Assembly (NCBI RefSeq): GCF_002197645.1
Contig: NZ_CP021874.1
Span: forward strand, 1,860,001 to 1,924,000
Direction: 5' to 3'
DNA: 64,000 bases
Origin: Enterococcus wangshanyuanii
GTDB taxonomy: Bacteria > Bacillota > Bacilli > Lactobacillales > Enterococcaceae
Below, piece after piece: positions 25,342 to 34,356 of this stretch. The notes under the pieces are model-generated. The model did no database searches. It was not told the DNA's origin and was given only the letters and a program-made list of their open reading frames with translations. Position numbers and translations under genes: made by a program. Within the stretch, counting starts at the first letter, position 1; each line of letters begins with the position of its first letter.

Positions 25342-26796
25342 TCAGTTTTCTTCCTTTTCTCCATCTGATTCAGAAGCTGCTCCAGAAGGACTATTCGTTT
25401 TTGGAGCAGCAGCTCCGGCCAAATTACCTAAACTAATATCCAGTCCAACAGTATAGTCCAAAGGAACATACTGATTATATACGCTCATCCCGACAACTGT
25501 TCCTTTAGGCTCAGCAGAATCTACATATCTCACAGTATAGCGAATATTCGCTCCTTTAGATTGAAATTCTTCATAGAAATATTTTTGTAAATCACCTTCG
25601 ACGGTATTGTTTCTCAAATCTTTCAAGTAAGGCTGCCCTGCCGAATAATATACATCCACTTTTAAATCATCTTTACTAGTCAACGTTGTCCCGGCTTCAA
25701 CACTCTGTGAGATCAGTTGACCATAAGGAACATTCGCAGTAAAAATCGTTTTCGCTTTGACAGCTAAACCTTCTACAGCAGAGCTAGCTTCTTCTTGCGT
25801 ATATTCAGCAAAATTCGGTACCACGTATCCTTTACCTAAAGAAACTGTCACGGTCATACTGTCTTTTTTAGCCACCTTCTGATCTTTGGCAATACTTTGT
25901 GAGATAATACTTTCCGCTGGTATTTCTGCAGAACTGGCTTCCTCGTATGTCACTTTGATTTCATTGGTCTTCGCCCAGCTTTCAACTTCTGCTTTTGGCT
26001 TTTTGGAGAAATCAGGAACAGAAATATTCTTTTCAAACGTTTCTTTGCCTTTTGAGTAATACATATTCGCTTTATCTTTACGTTTATAATTTTCCTGCTT
26101 GACTTCTTTATTAACGATTTCAAAGCGAATAGGTTTCCCTTTTTCCAACGTTTCATTGTACTCATCGATCAACGAAATATTATCTGCATGGTTCTGTTTG
26201 ATCCATTGCTCCGCTTCTGATTTTTTCATCTTCATAAAATCAGGTAATGATAATTTTTCTTCCGGATCTGCGCCTAAACTAGAAGTGACTTTCAATTCAG
26301 AACCTTTTTTGATTTTACTCCCTTTTTTTGATTTTTGTGAAATCACTTTATTCGTCTCAATACTCTTATCGTACTTTTGCTCAACATCGATTTTTACTTT
26401 ATTTTCAGTTGCCCATGTCCGCGCCTCGGCTAAATCTTTCCCAGAAAAATCTGGGACTTTTACATGCGTCATTTGATAATAAGTGAAATAGACAAAGCCT
26501 AACAAAATGATTGCACCGATCCCAATCAATATAAATTTTCTTTTGCGCTTTTGATGATACGTTGGATCGATCTGCGTTTCAGAATCTACTGAGCTCCTAC
26601 TCATTGTTGAGGTGATTTCATCAGACGACTGAACATCTTTGACGACCGGCTCAACGAATGTCTTCGCTGTTTCAGCTCCCACGTTACGCGGCAGCGGCTC
26701 TTGTTTTTGTGGTCGGCCTTCTTGTTTTGTTTGCTGTTTTTTCTCTTTGGTTTCCTTGTAGCTATCTTTATTGAAATTTGATAAAAAATCACTCAT
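25342..26796 (-). CDS. Kinase-less membrane protein with PASTA-like repeats
   Basis: A 484-residue protein with a hydrophilic cytosolic head (residues 1-87, Lys/Gln-rich), one membrane span at about 88-108 (KFILIGIGAIILLGFVYFTY) and an extracellular part of roughly five PASTA-like units. Repeated landmarks are VPDFSGKDLAEA, LPDFMKMKKSEAEQW, VPDFSKKPKAEVESW and VPNFAEYTQEEAS, each ending in a Gly-containing strand. PASTA domains bind muropeptides or beta-lactams in Stk/PBP proteins, but here there is no kinase or transpeptidase domain. It overlaps the ATPase gene by eight bases, so it is translationally coupled to an ABC transporter and two-component system. A wall-sensing partner is the natural inference. 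Confidence 0.87.
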   Translation of the reverse strand: MSDFLSNFNKDSYKETKEKKQQTKQEGRPQKQEPLPRNVGAETAKTFVEPVVKDVQSSDEITSTMSRSSVDSETQIDPTYHQKRKRKFILIGIGAIILLGFVYFTYYQMTHVKVPDFSGKDLAEARTWATENKVKIDVEQKYDKSIETNKVISQKSKKGSKIKKGSELKVTSSLGADPEEKLSLPDFMKMKKSEAEQWIKQNHADNISLIDEYNETLEKGKPIRFEIVNKEVKQENYKRKDKANMYYSKGKETFEKNISVPDFSKKPKAEVESWAKTNEIKVTYEEASSAEIPAESIISQSIAKDQKVAKKDSMTVTVSLGKGYVVPNFAEYTQEEASSAVEGLAVKAKTIFTANVPYGQLISQSVEAGTTLTSKDDLKVDVYYSAGQPYLKDLRNNTVEGDLQKYFYEEFQSKGANIRYTVRYVDSAEPKGTVVGMSVYNQYVPLDYTVGLDISLGNLAGAAAPKTNSPSGAASESDGEKEEN

Positions 26797-27463
26797 TCAA
26801 CATCAACTCACCTTGCTTTAGAAAATACGTTTTATCTGATTGATTCGCAATTTCATTCGAGTGAGTGACAACGATCACACATTTATTATGCGTTTCAGCC
26901 AAATCTTTGAAAATGTCTACAATTTCCTGCTCCATTCCCTCATCCAAATTTCCAGTAGGTTCATCTGCAAGAATAATATCGACATTTGTCGCTAAAGCTC
27001 TGGCAATCGCCACACGTTGTTGCTCTCCACCTGACAGCTGTCCCACTAAACGATCCGCTTTACTTTTATTGATACCAATATAATCCAATAAATTATACGC
27101 AACTGCACGATCATCCTTCGGCATATCATTATCTGTGATCGACATAGCAACTAAGACATTTTCTAAAGCAGTCAGATACGGCACTAAATTGTAACTTTGA
27201 AAGATGATACTGATGTCATCTCTGCGGTATTTTTCCAAACCGATTTCCTTGATATTTTGTCCTTTATACAGCACTTCACCCGATTTAGGTTCATCTAATG
27301 CACTGATCAAAGAAAGAAACGTTGTTTTCCCCGACCCTGATTGCCCTAAAATAGTATAAAATTGCCCCTGATCAAAATTGATCGATGTATCCTGTAAAAT
27401 CATCCGGCGCTTGTCCCCGTCCTGATAAAAATAGCTCACGTTTTTTGCTTGTAAAATAGTCAT
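26789..27463 (-). CDS. ABC transporter ATPase, MacB/LolD type (intact)
   Basis: A 224-residue ATP-binding subunit. Walker A LGQSGSGKTTFL, Q-loop IFQSYNLVPYLTALENVLV, signature LSGGEQQRVAIARAL, Walker B IILADEPTGNLDEG and H-loop VIVVTHSNEIA are all intact. The family (MacB/LolD/YknY/BceA) powers mechanotransmission by FtsX-like permeases rather than classical pumping. It lies 12 bases downstream of the 492-residue permease and overlaps the PASTA gene by eight bases. It probably powers that permease and perhaps, given the defects in the second ATPase, the other one too. Confidence 0.93.
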   Translation of the reverse strand: MTILQAKNVSYFYQDGDKRRMILQDTSINFDQGQFYTILGQSGSGKTTFLSLISALDEPKSGEVLYKGQNIKEIGLEKYRRDDISIIFQSYNLVPYLTALENVLVAMSITDNDMPKDDRAVAYNLLDYIGINKSKADRLVGQLSGGEQQRVAIARALATNVDIILADEPTGNLDEGMEQEIVDIFKDLAETHNKCVIVVTHSNEIANQSDKTYFLKQGELMLNE

Positions 27464-27475
27464 TCTGATTTCCTC

Positions 27476-28954
27476 CTACATCATGATTTTCTTTGGATTC
27501 AGCCTTAAAACATAGGTCAAAGGTAAAACCGCAGAGAACAACACTGTACTTAATCCGGCAATCAAAAATGTCATGATATAGCTAAAAGAAAATTTCACTT
27601 CATAAGCGCCCGTAACCTCTTCACTTGTTAAACTCGGCAGATTATTCGTTCCGCCCATCATCATCATTCCGTTCGTACTCGCGCTTTCAGTTTGTGAAAA
27701 AGCATCACTGGCAACTAAGGATTCCGAGACCATTTTCCCAAGAAAATTCCCTGTTACTAAGGACAAACACATTGCAACTAAACTGATCAACAATAATTCG
27801 ATCAAAATCTGCTGCATCACCTTCATTCTGCTTTCTCCTAAAGAAAGATAAATCCCAAGTTCATGTTTACGATCACGTAAAAATAGAATGACCACCAAAG
27901 AAATGATCAATAATGTCGCACCGATCGCTAAAACAACTACATAGCCGGAGATTTGCGACATCTTTTTAACCGTGCCGCCAACTTGATCATATTGATCTGT
28001 CGAGGCATTCAATTTGTATCCCTCAGGAATACTCGCCTTAGCTTCTTCTTTAAATGCTTCTACATCTTCTGGTGATTTTAAGTTATACGTAGGCGTAATT
28101 TGAACAGTATCTTCAAATGTTGCCTCTGATCCATCTGTGTTTTTGTAACGATCCGGCAACAACTCTTTGCCTTTGTCAAATTCAACTTTACTGATTGCTT
28201 TTACTGCATCATTTGGCATATACACTGTATTGAATTGCTCTGTTTCTAAAAACTGTTCGTTGATTCCTTGTTTTTCTTTATCATCGGACTTTTTCTTTTC
28301 TACACTGGCAGGTTCAAAAATCCCAATGATCTCAACTGGATGGTCCTGACTTCCAAGTTCTTCTGTTGATCCATCAGCTTTATAGTCGATTATAGAGCTG
28401 TCTAAGACTACTTTATCACCGACATTAAACCCATTTTCTTCTGCCACTTTCTTTGAAATAATTGCAACATCTTTTCCATTGTTGATTTCGTCTTGCTTAA
28501 AGGTTCGACCTTCAACCAATTTCACATTCTTATCTTTAAAATCCAATGGCTCTAATAAATTTGTTCCTTTGAGATTCAGCATATTTGACATATTACTGAC
28601 TACACCTGAATTTTCCTGTTCATAGGTTTTGATTTTTTTTACGAACAACGTCGTTTTGACATTGTAGTCAAAATCCTTGACGTATGTTGATTTTCCCAAT
28701 TGTTTGATCGTTTCTTCTTTTAATGTACCTGGAGAAAACGACTGTCCTTCTTCCATCATTTTGTCAAAATCCAATTCGACTGTGACCATCGCACCTAGAT
28801 CATTTTTGATTTTCTTTTCTACATTTGCTGAAGATTGCTGGATCGCAATAGATCCGGCAATGACATTTCCTAAAATGAAAATAACAGCAAATAAAATGAT
28901 CGATTTTCCTTTTCTTCTTGTCACACTACATAATGCCCGATTCCAATAATTCAT
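27476..28954 (-). CDS. FtsX/MacB-like ABC permease
   Basis: A 492-residue permease with one N-terminal membrane span (SIILFAVIFILGNVIAGS), a large extracellular domain of about 290 residues and three C-terminal spans (VVVLAIGATLLIISLVVILF, ILIELLLISLVAMCLSLVTG, YIMTFLIAGLSTVLFSAVL). This is the MacB-type topology. The ATG at 28954 is used; GGGAAGGAA precedes it and the in-frame TTG at 28978 has no better site. The charged motif NPKKIM at the end fits contact with the ATPase. It is encoded directly before the intact ATPase. Confidence 0.9.
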   Translation of the reverse strand: MNYWNRALCSVTRRKGKSIILFAVIFILGNVIAGSIAIQQSSANVEKKIKNDLGAMVTVELDFDKMMEEGQSFSPGTLKEETIKQLGKSTYVKDFDYNVKTTLFVKKIKTYEQENSGVVSNMSNMLNLKGTNLLEPLDFKDKNVKLVEGRTFKQDEINNGKDVAIISKKVAEENGFNVGDKVVLDSSIIDYKADGSTEELGSQDHPVEIIGIFEPASVEKKKSDDKEKQGINEQFLETEQFNTVYMPNDAVKAISKVEFDKGKELLPDRYKNTDGSEATFEDTVQITPTYNLKSPEDVEAFKEEAKASIPEGYKLNASTDQYDQVGGTVKKMSQISGYVVVLAIGATLLIISLVVILFLRDRKHELGIYLSLGESRMKVMQQILIELLLISLVAMCLSLVTGNFLGKMVSESLVASDAFSQTESASTNGMMMMGGTNNLPSLTSEEVTGAYEVKFSFSYIMTFLIAGLSTVLFSAVLPLTYVLRLNPKKIMM

Positions 28955-29011
28955 ACATTTTTCCTTCCCATCGTACAATCTCTCTATTGACCAGGGAAGA
29001 AAGGGGTCCTT

Positions 29012-29689
29012 TTACATCCCGTCAATTTCCGTATTGTCCTTGATAAATGATAGTTTCCCACCATTCAGCCCCCATAATTCATCTACATAGGATGCAATTT
29101 TTTGTGATTGCGAACCAATGATGATGCACTTATTTTCATTTTTTGCATATACACATAAATAAGCCATGATCGCCTCTAGAGAAAGCTCACCTAATGTCTT
29201 CTCCGGAGCATCTAATAAAATGATTTCAGGATCGTTCAACGTAGCTTTAGCTAAACAAATTCTTTGTTGCTCGGCAGCCGATAATTTTTTGATCTTTTTA
29301 TTTGCCTGTTTTTCATTTATTCCCACTTCTTTTAACCGTTTAAGAAACTGTTCTGCATCATTTCCTTGCTTCCAAGATAGCAGCTTAAACATCGTTAGTG
29401 CACTCGCATCAAAAAGTAGATTATATTGTTGAAAAACTGTGCCGATTTCTTTTCTACGGTAACGATCTCGATCTATTTTTTGAAAATTCTGATTTTTAAA
29501 TAGGATATCACCGTTAGAAACTGTGCTGATTCCTGCTAAAAGAGCAAGTAGCGCTGTCTTCTCAGTATTATTTTCCCCTAAAATCCCATAAACTTTTCCT
29601 GCTGAAAAATCAACTGTGATCCCTTTTAACATGGTCACTTTACTTTTTTTATGTGTATAAACTATATTTTTAAGAGAGAGAATCGTCAC
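29012..29689 (-). CDS. Degenerate ABC transporter ATPase paralogue
   Basis: A 225-residue paralogue of the ATPase at 26789 with the same length and order of elements but damaged at every catalytic point. Walker A is GENNTEKT (residues 38-45; the last Gly is Glu43), the signature is LSAAEQQ instead of LSGGEQQ, Walker B ends LLDA with Ala161 at the catalytic Glu, and the H-loop His is Gln194 (IIGSQSQK). The Lys44 and Asp160 remain. The frame is intact and overlaps the neighbouring permease by four bases, so it looks maintained. It could be a non-hydrolysing half of a heterodimer with the intact ATPase, or a structural subunit. Confidence 0.88.
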   Translation of the reverse strand: MTILSLKNIVYTHKKSKVTMLKGITVDFSAGKVYGILGENNTEKTALLALLAGISTVSNGDILFKNQNFQKIDRDRYRRKEIGTVFQQYNLLFDASALTMFKLLSWKQGNDAEQFLKRLKEVGINEKQANKKIKKLSAAEQQRICLAKATLNDPEIILLDAPEKTLGELSLEAIMAYLCVYAKNENKCIIIGSQSQKIASYVDELWGLNGGKLSFIKDNTEIDGM

Positions 29690-31026
29690 TCGTCTAAATT
29701 CCTTTCTAACAAAAACTCTATTGGGTCAAATCTAATGATCTTATAGCTATCAATCAAAATAATACTCGTGATAAATAGACTGGTGATCACTAAAAGCAGC
29801 AAGAGAGCGCTCCCATCGATCTCAATTGGAACTGAGTTAATGGATGTCAAAGATTCATTGATCATCGCATTTGAAATCTGTTCAAAATCTCCAATCATAT
29901 TTTTTTGACTACTCAACTGCCAATCTGCAATCATCTGGACCGCAAAAACAACGGATCCAAAACTTACCGCAATACTCACTGCTGCCACAAAAAGCAACTC
30001 AATAAACCTACTCACTATCAATTCTCTATATGCAATCCCTGCATGTTTTAATAAATAGATTTCCGTTTGTGACTGCTTGAATCGCCTAGCTGAAAATAAC
30101 GCAAGTCCCACTACCCCAAAAATCAAACTACCTAAAAATAAACTGCCTGATAATATCTTCATGCTGTTTACTGGACTTAGCAACAACTTTTTATCTGTAT
30201 CGTTGGTCATGACATAGTAATTCTTCAGGCTATCCGTACTTTTCATTTTTTTCAAAAATGCTTGGCTACTTTTTACATCTTTAAACTTATATGAGGCTGT
30301 GATATAGCCTAATTGTTGGAAGTTTTTCATATCTTCAACAGTGTCCCAGTTGGTAAAAATATCATTTTCTTGGAATATCCCCCATCCAGAAGTCGTTGTT
30401 GTCCCAGCTACCTTTTTTGATCGATAGGTTCCTGCGATAGTCAATCGCTTATTTTCTTTCTGACCATCAACTGTCGTCGATACCTGAATCGTATCGCCAA
30501 CCTGTAGATCATTTAATTCAGCCAAGTCATGACTGATCAAGCATTCATTCAAGTCAAGATTCGCTTTTCCTGTGAAGACTTCCTGATTGCGCTGAGAAAG
30601 CTCCTGCATGAGTCCTTCTTGATCTACGCCCTGCATGATCCCTAAAACTTCCTGCGTCGTTTGATTTGTAGCGCTATCTAGAGTTTCCATTTGGAATCGC
30701 CCTTTTTCATCAAGGGGTTTTAAGTGTTCGAATGAGACTTGTATATTCCCAACTACCTTTGTTTGATCGATAGAATCTGACTGACCCAATTTAAGATATT
30801 CCTCTTTTGTTAGTTTTTCTTCATGCGCTGCATTTAAATCTGTCGGCAAAATCGTTACGATTGGTGTAAAATGCTGTGCGTATCCTTCTGCAAATTTCTT
30901 AGTTGAAGTAAAAATAAGACCCGCTGATAAAGCGATAAAAGTCAATAACAGCAATAAACTTCCAATCAACATGTGCTGCCAGCAATGTCTTTTTACATTT
31001 AAAAGCGCATGTTTTAAGACGAGCAT
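29686..31026 (-). CDS. Second FtsX/MacB-like ABC permease
   Basis: A 446-residue permease with one N-terminal span (HMLIGSLLLLLTFIALSAG), an extracellular domain (about residues 40-285) and three C-terminal spans (KILSGSLFLGSLIFGVVGLA, FIELLFVAAVSIAVSFGSVV, LLLLLVITSLFITSIILI). Its last four bases overlap the degenerate ATPase start. The two permeases of this module have different extracellular domains, so they may recognise different ligands or form a heterodimer. It follows the sensor kinase gene by 57 bases. Confidence 0.87.
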   Translation of the reverse strand: MLVLKHALLNVKRHCWQHMLIGSLLLLLTFIALSAGLIFTSTKKFAEGYAQHFTPIVTILPTDLNAAHEEKLTKEEYLKLGQSDSIDQTKVVGNIQVSFEHLKPLDEKGRFQMETLDSATNQTTQEVLGIMQGVDQEGLMQELSQRNQEVFTGKANLDLNECLISHDLAELNDLQVGDTIQVSTTVDGQKENKRLTIAGTYRSKKVAGTTTTSGWGIFQENDIFTNWDTVEDMKNFQQLGYITASYKFKDVKSSQAFLKKMKSTDSLKNYYVMTNDTDKKLLLSPVNSMKILSGSLFLGSLIFGVVGLALFSARRFKQSQTEIYLLKHAGIAYRELIVSRFIELLFVAAVSIAVSFGSVVFAVQMIADWQLSSQKNMIGDFEQISNAMINESLTSINSVPIEIDGSALLLLLVITSLFITSIILIDSYKIIRFDPIEFLLERNLDE

Positions 31027-31083
31027 CTTCCTGCTCCACTCCTTTCTTGAACCTACTATAACAAATCGATTGTTAACTGAATG

Positions 31084-32175
31084 TTAACTTTGAGACATTT
31101 GCGGAAATGACAGATAAAAAGTGGATCCCTCATCTTTTTTACTATCCACATAAACAAATCCCTGACATAACTTACAAACATGCGAAACAACGGATAAGCC
31201 GATCCCATAGCCATCCTGTTTTAATGCATTGATTCGATAACGATGAGTAAAAATCGTATGTTGTCGCTCAAGTTCGATGCCTTTACCGCGATCTTTGATT
31301 TTGACTATGACACTGCCCTTTTTACAACTAACGACAACATCGATTGGTTTGCCTTCTCCATATTTGATAGCATTATCCACTAAATTTGAAACAGCTCTGT
31401 AGATCCAACGGTTTTTTCCTAAGATAAATGTTGATTCGGTTTCTTCAAACGTAAATGATAGTGCAGGATAACTTTTTTGATAAGCATCACAAACCTCTGC
31501 ACAAATCAGCGATACATCTACCTGTTCACTAGAATGCTCTTCCACATTGTTGGACAAGGTCAACACATCGTCGATACTGTCTGTTAGGCGATCTAAAATA
31601 TACAGATTTCCAGATTCATTTGCCTCTAACTCCAAATTCGCTCTTAAAATTGCGATCGCATTTTTTTGTTCATGCGTTAAATAGCTGCTTAGCCGTTTGT
31701 AATCATCCAAATTCCCATCAAGTTTGTCTTTCAATTGCTTAAAAGCATGAGCAACAGCTTTATCTTCAACATCTTTTTCATTAAATTTTTCTAAAAACTG
31801 TAGATCATGAATGATCCGAACCATTTGTTTTGTATAGATCCGCCGTAAAACCACCCATAAGGTTATCGTTAAAAGAAGTAATGCACATGAAACGAGTAAA
31901 ATAATCAATGGTAAATACTTCAAAAACGAATTCATATAAATTTCATCCAACGTTTCTGTACTCACCATCTCTTCAGCTGCAAATTCGATACTCTCAGCTG
32001 GTTGAAAATCTGTCAGTTGATTTGTTTTTACAACATAAACTGCCGAACCGATCGACTCTCCAATGTTAAGTGACTGCCAGTTGGTTTTAAGCGCAAAAAA
32101 GCCGCCGCTGATAATTAAAATAATAAAAAAAGCAAAGGTAATGATCGTTAAGCCGATTTTAAATGTTACTCGCAT
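31084..32175 (-). CDS. Sensor histidine kinase of the ABC/PASTA module
   Basis: A 363-residue kinase with spans at about 8-29 and 88-112 and a short extracellular loop of about 55 residues. The phospho-acceptor His168 lies in YLTHEQKNAIAIL, which lacks the usual ELRTPL of HisKA kinases. The ATPase domain is complete: N box NLVDNAIKYGEG, G1 IKDRGKGIE, G2 GYGIGLSVV. The gene overlaps the response regulator by ten bases. In other Firmicutes such kinases sense envelope stress through the adjacent permease. The short loop here suggests the same kind of indirect sensing. Confidence 0.9.
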   Translation of the reverse strand: MRVTFKIGLTIITFAFFIILIISGGFFALKTNWQSLNIGESIGSAVYVVKTNQLTDFQPAESIEFAAEEMVSTETLDEIYMNSFLKYLPLIILLVSCALLLLTITLWVVLRRIYTKQMVRIIHDLQFLEKFNEKDVEDKAVAHAFKQLKDKLDGNLDDYKRLSSYLTHEQKNAIAILRANLELEANESGNLYILDRLTDSIDDVLTLSNNVEEHSSEQVDVSLICAEVCDAYQKSYPALSFTFEETESTFILGKNRWIYRAVSNLVDNAIKYGEGKPIDVVVSCKKGSVIVKIKDRGKGIELERQHTIFTHRYRINALKQDGYGIGLSVVSHVCKLCQGFVYVDSKKDEGSTFYLSFPQMSQS

Positions 32176-32834
32176 AATTGATATCCTTTCGCACGAATTG
32201 TTTTAAGCAAGTCTTTTCCTGATGCTTGAGCAAGCTGTTTTTTTAGTCTGGCCATATGGACTCTTAAGACAGAAGAAAAGGGATTGAAATTTTCATCATA
32301 AACGTGTTCAGCAATCTCCTCTGTTGAAACAACAGCCGGATGTTTTTGTGCAATGCATAAAAGAATATCGAATTCTTTCGGTTTTAAAGTAATCTCACAT
32401 ACACCATAGCTTGCACACCGTTTAACAGGATCGATCACCAATTCATTGATCTTGATTTGCGGTGTTGCCCGTCCATGGAATCTTCGTACAACTGCCCGAA
32501 TCCGCGCAGTCAATTCAAGTAACTCAAAGGGTTTTACTAAATAGTCATCCGCGCCAAAATCAAGACCTTTCGCTCGTTCCTCTATTTCATCCCTTGCGGT
32601 AATAATAATAATTGGACTATCGACGGCTTTTTCTCTTAAAAAATGTAAAATCGCCAATCCATCTTTATCTGGTAAATTTAGATCTAATAAAATAGCATCG
32701 TATATATTTACGTAGGCCTTTTCTTCTCCTTCCAGACCAGTAAAAGCTAAATCAACTATAAATTTTTCTCGTTCCAATCCTTTTTGCACAGATAAAGCTA
32801 ACTCACGATTATCCTCAATAACCAAAACACGCAT
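32166..32834 (-). CDS. OmpR-family response regulator
   Basis: A 222-residue regulator with a receiver domain (VLVIEDNRELALS, phospho-acceptor Asp51 in LLDLNLPD, Lys in FGADDYLVKPFE) and a winged-helix C-terminal domain (LKPKEFDILLCIAQKHPAVV, VLRVHMARLKKQL, TIRAKGYQL). The ATG at 32834 with AAAGGGTGA upstream is preferred over the ORF start at 32882. It is the first gene of the module and likely controls the ABC/PASTA genes downstream. The E. faecalis counterpart is probably the RR06/HK06 pair, judged from memory of gene order only. Confidence 0.92.
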   Translation of the reverse strand: MRVLVIEDNRELALSVQKGLEREKFIVDLAFTGLEGEEKAYVNIYDAILLDLNLPDKDGLAILHFLREKAVDSPIIIITARDEIEERAKGLDFGADDYLVKPFELLELTARIRAVVRRFHGRATPQIKINELVIDPVKRCASYGVCEITLKPKEFDILLCIAQKHPAVVSTEEIAEHVYDENFNPFSSVLRVHMARLKKQLAQASGKDLLKTIRAKGYQLCE

Positions 32835-32945
32835 TCGATCACCCTTTCCAACTTTTCTTTTACATGCTGATAGATACCTCATACGATACTATAAGCCGGA
32901 ACGCTTTGTCTATGTTCCTTTTTTGAAGTTTTTGTAAAATAACAA

Positions 32946-32996
32946 AAACACAAGTAGAAGCACTCGATTTTCTCAAGCGTTTTTACTTGTGTTTTT
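32946..32996 (-). terminator. Terminator of udk
   Basis: On the minus strand AAACACAAGTA and TACTTGTGTTT, with inner pairs CGCTTGAG/CGAGTGCTTC, form a long stem followed by TTTTTG. It ends udk before the response regulator. Confidence 0.8.
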
Positions 32997-33009
32997 TATC
33001 AACTCTATC

Positions 33010-33639
33010 CTAGATTTCGTTTAAAATACTTGCAACTTTTGTAGTGATCAAATCGATCGCTACATGATTTTCTCCGCCTTCTGGCACAATGACATCCGCA
33101 TAGCGTTTCGTCGGTTCAATAAATTGATGATACATCGGTTTGACGACGGTCAAGTATTGTTCAATAACGGAGTCCAGTGTTCTGCCTCGTTCTTCCATAT
33201 CACGTTTGATCCTGCGAATGATTCGAATATCATCGTCTGTATCCACGTACAATTTGATATCCATCAAGTCTCTCAAACGTTGGTCTTCTAAAATCAGAAT
33301 CCCTTCTAAAATAATCACTTCTTTTGGTTCCTGAATCAAAACATCCGAGCTTCTTGTATGCGCAACATAATCATACACAGGTTTTTCAATGGTTTGATAA
33401 GCGATCAATTGTTTCAAATGTTCAATCAGTAAATCTGTATCAAACGCAAAAGGATGATCATAATTAGTCGTCAGTCTTTCTTCAAAACTTAAATGGCTCT
33501 GATCTTTATAATAAGAATCCTGCTCCAACATCATAATCGAATGATTTGGGAAATGATTAAAAATTGCTCGGCTCACGCTGGTTTTTCCACTACCAGATCC
33601 ACCAGTTACACCAATCACGATTGGTTGATTATTTTTCAT
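33010..33639 (-). CDS. udk: Uridine kinase
   Basis: Phosphorylates uridine and cytidine to UMP and CMP in pyrimidine salvage. The 209-residue length is standard. The P-loop [12 protein letters not shown] is at residue 10, [19 protein letters not shown] and [13 protein letters not shown] hold the nucleoside-binding residues, and [25 protein letters not shown] is the central Walker B region. The tail [12 protein letters not shown] is typical. It is monocistronic, flanked by a terminator and a divergent acetyltransferase gene. Confidence 0.96.
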   Translation of the reverse strand: MKNNQPIVIGVTGGSGSGKTSVSRAIFNHFPNHSIMMLEQDSYYKDQSHLSFEERLTTNYDHPFAFDTDLLIEHLKQLIAYQTIEKPVYDYVAHTRSSDVLIQEPKEVIILEGILILEDQRLRDLMDIKLYVDTDDDIRIIRRIKRDMEERGRTLDSVIEQYLTVVKPMYHQFIEPTKRYADVIVPEGGENHVAIDLITTKVASILNEI

Positions 33640-33785
33640 TCAGCGAAACCTCTCTTTTAACGTAATAGTCATAATAACCTTTATCTATTATAATAGAAAC
33701 AAGAGAGATTACCACAATTTTATGTACATTTTTTGATAAAATCATTTTAATTGAAAACAAATCAGCTTCTAAAAAGGAGGAAACC

Positions 33786-34238
33786 ATGCTTATAAGAAAA
33801 GTGGAAACATTTAGCCCTACTTACTTTGAATTACTTCTATCTGCTGACCCGAATAAAGAATTAGTCGAAAAATACATCAAACGCAGCTTTTGTTTTGAAT
33901 CATTAAACGATGGTCACATCACTGGCATTGTCGTTTTACTTCCCACAAGACCAGAGACATTGGAGATCGTAAACATTGCTGTTTTAGAACAATTTCAAGG
34001 ACAAGGGATCGGTGAACAATTGATTTTCTTTGCCCTTACTCATGCAAAAGAACATTCGTATAAAACAGTTGAGATCGGTACTGGCAGTACAAGTTTTGGT
34101 CAAATGTATCTGTATCAAAAATGCGGCTTTCGCATGACTGGTATCGACCGAGATTTTTTTATACGGCATTATGATGAGGAAATTTTAGAAAATAAACTAG
34201 TTTTAAAAGATATGGTACGTTTGAGCATCGATGTTTAA
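33786..34238 (+). CDS. GNAT-family N-acetyltransferase
   Basis: A 150-residue GNAT protein. The acetyl-CoA loop is visible as VLEQFQGQGIGEQLIFF near residue 65, followed by the conserved C-terminal LYQKCGFRMTGIDRDF. A strong AAGGAGG site lies eight bases before the ATG. The gene stands alone between udk (divergent) and a bidirectional terminator shared with the HAD gene. Substrate not inferable. Confidence 0.9.
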   Translation: MLIRKVETFSPTYFELLLSADPNKELVEKYIKRSFCFESLNDGHITGIVVLLPTRPETLEIVNIAVLEQFQGQGIGEQLIFFALTHAKEHSYKTVEIGTGSTSFGQMYLYQKCGFRMTGIDRDFFIRHYDEEILENKLVLKDMVRLSIDV

Positions 34239-34280
34239 ACAAAGAAATGCGCTAGCAGTTGCTTAGATTGGAACAATAAG

Positions 34281-34326
34281 AAAAGTGTAGAACAAGACCT
34301 AAATTTAGGTCTTGTTCTACACTTTT
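34281..34326. terminator. Bidirectional terminator between GNAT and HAD genes
   Basis: A perfect 23-base inverted repeat (AAAAGTGTAGAACAAGACCT and its complement) with runs of A and T on both sides. It can end the plus-strand acetyltransferase and the minus-strand HAD transcripts. Confidence 0.9.
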
Positions 34327-34356
34327 GTTTACTGATATGCTATTGTTACATTCATT

